A stretch of DNA of 64,000 bases from CALCMJ01 sp964475415. Lineage in GTDB: Bacteria > Bacteroidota > Bacteroidia > Chitinophagales > Saprospiraceae. A model generated the notes under the pieces. The model searched no databases, was not told the origin of the DNA, and saw only the letters and a list, made by a program, of their open reading frames with translations. The stretch is taken from assembly GCA_964475415.1 (NCBI GenBank), contig CAYYWZ010000005.1, positions 1 through 64,000 on the forward strand. The letters are read 5' to 3'. Shown piece by piece: positions 61,807 to 64,000 of the stretch. The first letter of the stretch is position 1, and every line of letters begins with the position of its first letter. The position numbers and the translations under genes were made by a program.

Positions 61807-62379
61807 ATGAATAAGGTAGTAAAATTCTTTACTAGGAGTATATTTTTTATGGGATTGCTTCTTTTTATAGCTTGTAAAGTAGACAACAAGACAAAACCGT
61901 CACTTGAATCGCCGGATAAAATTACCGCTCCTGATGATCGGATTGCTTCAGAATTATATGAAGGATATTATAATAATCCTACCACTCAAGATCAAAAGGA
62001 TCAGAATCTTCTTATAGAATATATATCTGATAAAGGTCTTCAGGTTCAGCGAACTCCTAGTGGACTCTATTATCAAGTAACAGAAGAAGGTAATGGTCCT
62101 ATGTATGTGCATGGTCAGCCATGCAGAGCACATTATCAAGGGTATTTTCTTGATGGGAAAGTTTTTGACTCTTCTTATAATAGAGGCGAACCTATAGATT
62201 TTCGCTTAGGACAAATGAACGCCGGCTGGAACGAAGCCTTAAAACTACTTAGACCTGGAGCTAAAGCAACACTATTTCTACCCTCTAGACTTGGATATGG
62301 AGCAAAGGGGTTTCCCGGTTTTGTTCCCCCAAATACCTGTATACTTTTTGATTTAGAACTACTCAGACTAGCCGAGTAA
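61807..62379 (+). CDS. FKBP-type peptidyl-prolyl cis-trans isomerase lipoprotein
   Basis: 190 residues. The signal peptide ends LFIACKV (C about 23), a lipobox. Residues about 80-190 form an FKBP domain: GLYYQVTEEGNG, FDSSYNRGEPIDF (Asp and Phe of the pocket), GWNEALKLLRPG, LGYGAKG (Tyr) and a terminal strand. It would help fold envelope proteins from the periplasmic leaflet. The 3-prime end overlaps the convergent serA by 12 bp. Confidence 0.9.
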   Translation: MNKVVKFFTRSIFFMGLLLFIACKVDNKTKPSLESPDKITAPDDRIASELYEGYYNNPTTQDQKDQNLLIEYISDKGLQVQRTPSGLYYQVTEEGNGPMYVHGQPCRAHYQGYFLDGKVFDSSYNRGEPIDFRLGQMNAGWNEALKLLRPGAKATLFLPSRLGYGAKGFPGFVPPNTCILFDLELLRLAE

Positions 62380-63312
62380 TTCTATAATTTGATCAGCAAG
62401 TTCTAATCCTATCTTTTCTTGAGCCTCTCCTGTAGAAGCACCTATATGAGGTGTCAAAGAGATATTAGGATGAGCGAGAATTTCTTTTCTAGGACTAGGT
62501 TCATTTTCGAATACATCTAAGCCTGCGGCACTCACTTTGCCAGAATTTATAGCTTCTAATAGTGCTGACTCATCTATGGTTCCACCTCTAGATGCATTGA
62601 CAATCATCACACCATCTTTCATCTTAGAAAATTCACTTGTAGATAGTACTGGATTACCTGTAAAGGGAATATGTAGACTAATAAAGTCAGCTTGAGCCAA
62701 CATAGTATCCATGGGTACTGTTTTTATATCATGCTTGATTTTATGTCCAGCAACCTCCATAGTTAAGGATGCATGATCTACAAATGGATCTACCACCACT
62801 ACGTTCATTCCCATACCTAAAGCAATCTTAGCAGTTTCCTGTCCTATTCTGCCTATGCCTATTAGTCCTAATGTCTTGCCACCTAATTCTACACCTTTGG
62901 AAAATGACTTCTTTAAGGTTTTAAACTCAGAGTCACCATCAGAAGGCATATGTCTGTTAGATTTGTAAAGAAATCTAGAAAGAGAAAGCATATGAGCAAA
63001 AGCTAATTCAGCAACAGATCTTGAAGAAGCAGCTGGAGTATTAATAACATTTACACCTTTAGACTTGGCAAAATCTACATCTATATTGTCAAGACCTACA
63101 CCACCTCTGCCTATAATTTTGAGATTTGGGCAAGAACTGATAAGATCTTCTCTTACTTTCGTTGCAGATCTAACGCATATAGCATCGAAAGAAGGTAGCT
63201 GAGCTATAAGATCCTCTTGAGCTATCTTTGTATCCTGCACTTCATGTCCAGCATCTATCAATTTTTGTCTTCCTGAAGGATGAATACCGTCGTTTATCAG
63301 AATTTTTGCCAT
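62368..63312 (-). CDS. serA: D-3-phosphoglycerate dehydrogenase (short form, no ACT domain)
   Basis: 314 residues. The NAD site is GIGRIGQETAK (about 148-158). Catalytic residues are the Arg in NASRGG (about 236), the Glu about 25 residues later in DVFENEP, and the His in TPHIGAS (about 289). It oxidises 3-phosphoglycerate in the first step of serine synthesis. It lacks the ACT domain of the long feedback-regulated enzyme, as is usual in Bacteroidota. serC is not in the window. Convergent overlap of 12 bp with the FKBP gene. Confidence 0.85.
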   Translation of the reverse strand: MAKILINDGIHPSGRQKLIDAGHEVQDTKIAQEDLIAQLPSFDAICVRSATKVREDLISSCPNLKIIGRGGVGLDNIDVDFAKSKGVNVINTPAASSRSVAELAFAHMLSLSRFLYKSNRHMPSDGDSEFKTLKKSFSKGVELGGKTLGLIGIGRIGQETAKIALGMGMNVVVVDPFVDHASLTMEVAGHKIKHDIKTVPMDTMLAQADFISLHIPFTGNPVLSTSEFSKMKDGVMIVNASRGGTIDESALLEAINSGKVSAAGLDVFENEPSPRKEILAHPNISLTPHIGASTGEAQEKIGLELADQIIELLG

Positions 63313-63429
63313 GTTTTTCTCTTTTTATTTGTACAAAGAAAAATAAAATTTGGTTAATAAGCGAGTCTATATTTACATTTTGAGTTAAATGTTCAATAAA
63401 TATTTAATGAACGTAACATATTATTTTTT

Positions 63430-63460
63430 TTTGTAATATGTTTATTATTGATTAACTTTG
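63430..63460 (+). promoter_or_regulatory. Consensus Bacteroidota promoter of the exbB/tolQ-type gene
   Basis: TTTG (63430-63433), 19-bp spacer, TAACTTTG (63453-63460): a full match to TTTG-N19-21-TAnnTTTG, 63 bp before the ATG at 63524. It is the clearest promoter in the window. Confidence 0.7.
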
Positions 63461-63523
63461 GGTAGGTTTGAATAATTATAATTAAATCATATACGTTAAT
63501 ACTCGTATCACAAACAAACACAG

Positions 63524-64000
63524 ATGTATTCTTTAGGAATTTTTTTATTTCAAAAAGCTGAAAATGCTGAGGAGGGAATCAAGATCATAGATCTATTGTA
63601 CAAGGACGGAAGTTTCGGCGATTTGCTAGGTTTAGCAATAGTAGGAATACTGTTTATATTGTCATTTATGGCCCTATATATATTTATTGAGCGATATCTA
63701 ACCATCAAAAAAGCTGGGAGGATAGACGAGACTTTTCTTAATAATATAAAGAATTCTGTTGCAGCAGGAAACTTAGAAGGTGCTAAGGCCGTCTGTAGAA
63801 ATACTGATTCTCCTTATTCTAGAATGGTCGAAAAGGGTATTCAGAGAATAGGAAAACCACTTAGAGATATAAATGCATCTATAGAAAATGTAGGAAACTT
63901 GGAAGTATTTAAGTTAGAAAAGAACTTATCTACGCTTGCAAGTATTGCAGGTGTAGCGCCTATGATTGGTTTCTTTGGTACGGTGACAGGTATGATATTG
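63524..64000 (+). CDS. MotA/TolQ/ExbB proton-channel family protein, truncated by the window end
   Basis: 159 codons are visible before the sequence ends. An N-terminal periplasmic stretch is followed by a membrane segment near residues 38-60 (LAIVGILFILSFMALYIF), a long cytosolic region, and the start of the second membrane unit with ASIAGVAPMIGFFGTVTGMI, which holds the conserved TVTGM motif of ExbB/TolQ. ExbB/TolQ use the proton gradient with ExbD/TolR to energise TonB-type uptake or envelope movements. An exbD-type gene is expected beyond the window. Confidence 0.9.
   Translation, partial: MYSLGIFLFQKAENAEEGIKIIDLLYKDGSFGDLLGLAIVGILFILSFMALYIFIERYLTIKKAGRIDETFLNNIKNSVAAGNLEGAKAVCRNTDSPYSRMVEKGIQRIGKPLRDINASIENVGNLEVFKLEKNLSTLASIAGVAPMIGFFGTVTGMIL

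Noticed and set aside
1..64000. CRISPR arrays, tRNA or rRNA genes, prophage or IS transposase
   Set aside because: I looked for regular spaced repeats, cloverleaf tRNA features, ribosomal RNA sequence and transposase motifs and saw none.

Overview
The window is a low-GC, gene-dense piece of a Bacteroidota chromosome. Supporting evidence: three secreted proteins carry C-terminal type IX secretion (Por) sorting domains; there is a lycopene cyclase; many proteins belong to families typical of the phylum (DUF4199, head-GIN/DUF2807, CarboxypepD_reg, TPR histidine kinases); and several starts are preceded by -7 boxes of the Bacteroidota form TAnnTTTG. Genus or family cannot be fixed from the sequence; a marine or environmental Saprospiria- or Flavobacteriia-like organism is my guess. 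The sequence is a draft scaffold: 100 N at 56863-56962 joins two contig ends that share an identical 55 bp.

Layout. 1-5.7 kb (mostly minus): DUF4199 protein, an unknown membrane protein with an SPFH/band-7 protein, a 428-bp stretch with REP-like hairpins, then a four-gene run (HAD phosphatase, thioredoxin-fold protein without cysteines, RidA, QueE). 5.8-9.1 kb (plus): nitrilase, a structured RNA element, and iscS-iscU-iscA. 9.4-18 kb: BNR-repeat T9SS protein, DUF2807 protein, crotonase, a freestanding NUMOD4/HNH endonuclease, an M43 metalloprotease, a hexapeptide carbonic-anhydrase-like protein and a lipoprotein. 18-30 kb (minus): TPR histidine kinase, BI-1 family protein, M48 protease, two paralogous TPR proteins, an outer-membrane protein, coaX and purH. 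30.5-32.2 kb: two toxin-antitoxin modules (RES-Xre and PIN/DUF6364), each ending in a copy of the same ~70-bp repeat. 32.4-33.2 kb: second copy of the structured RNA beside tdk. 33.4-50.8 kb: rhomboid protease, murQ with a sodium:solute symporter, lipA, a second histidine kinase, a second symporter, an arylsulfotransferase-like T9SS protein, lycopene cyclase, folC, ubiX, YihY, thioesterase and arginine deiminase. 51.0-56.8 kb (plus): a six-gene envelope cluster, described below. 57.3-64 kb: a decayed response regulator, S10 peptidase, 3-hydroxyacyl-CoA dehydrogenase with a PaaI-type thioesterase, trxA, FKBP, serA, and the start of an exbB/tolQ-type gene cut by the window end.

The most interesting locus is 51048-56820. 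It encodes a coiled-coil protein, a two-TM mini-protein, a two-TM protein with a PspA/ESCRT-III-like helical body, a membrane-anchored TauA/SsuA-type binding protein fused to a peptidoglycan-binding OmpA domain, a TauC/SsuC-type permease with an extra C-terminal membrane unit, and its ATPase. The architecture suggests an ABC system tied to the cell wall and working with a membrane-remodelling protein. Its substrate and role cannot be read from the sequence. The second notable signal is a pair of structured RNA elements (6804-6966 and 32417-32562) that share conserved blocks and an inner stem with the same bulge; they resemble the Flavo-1 RNA class.

All functional calls rest on reading motifs and family resemblance by eye; no database search was run.
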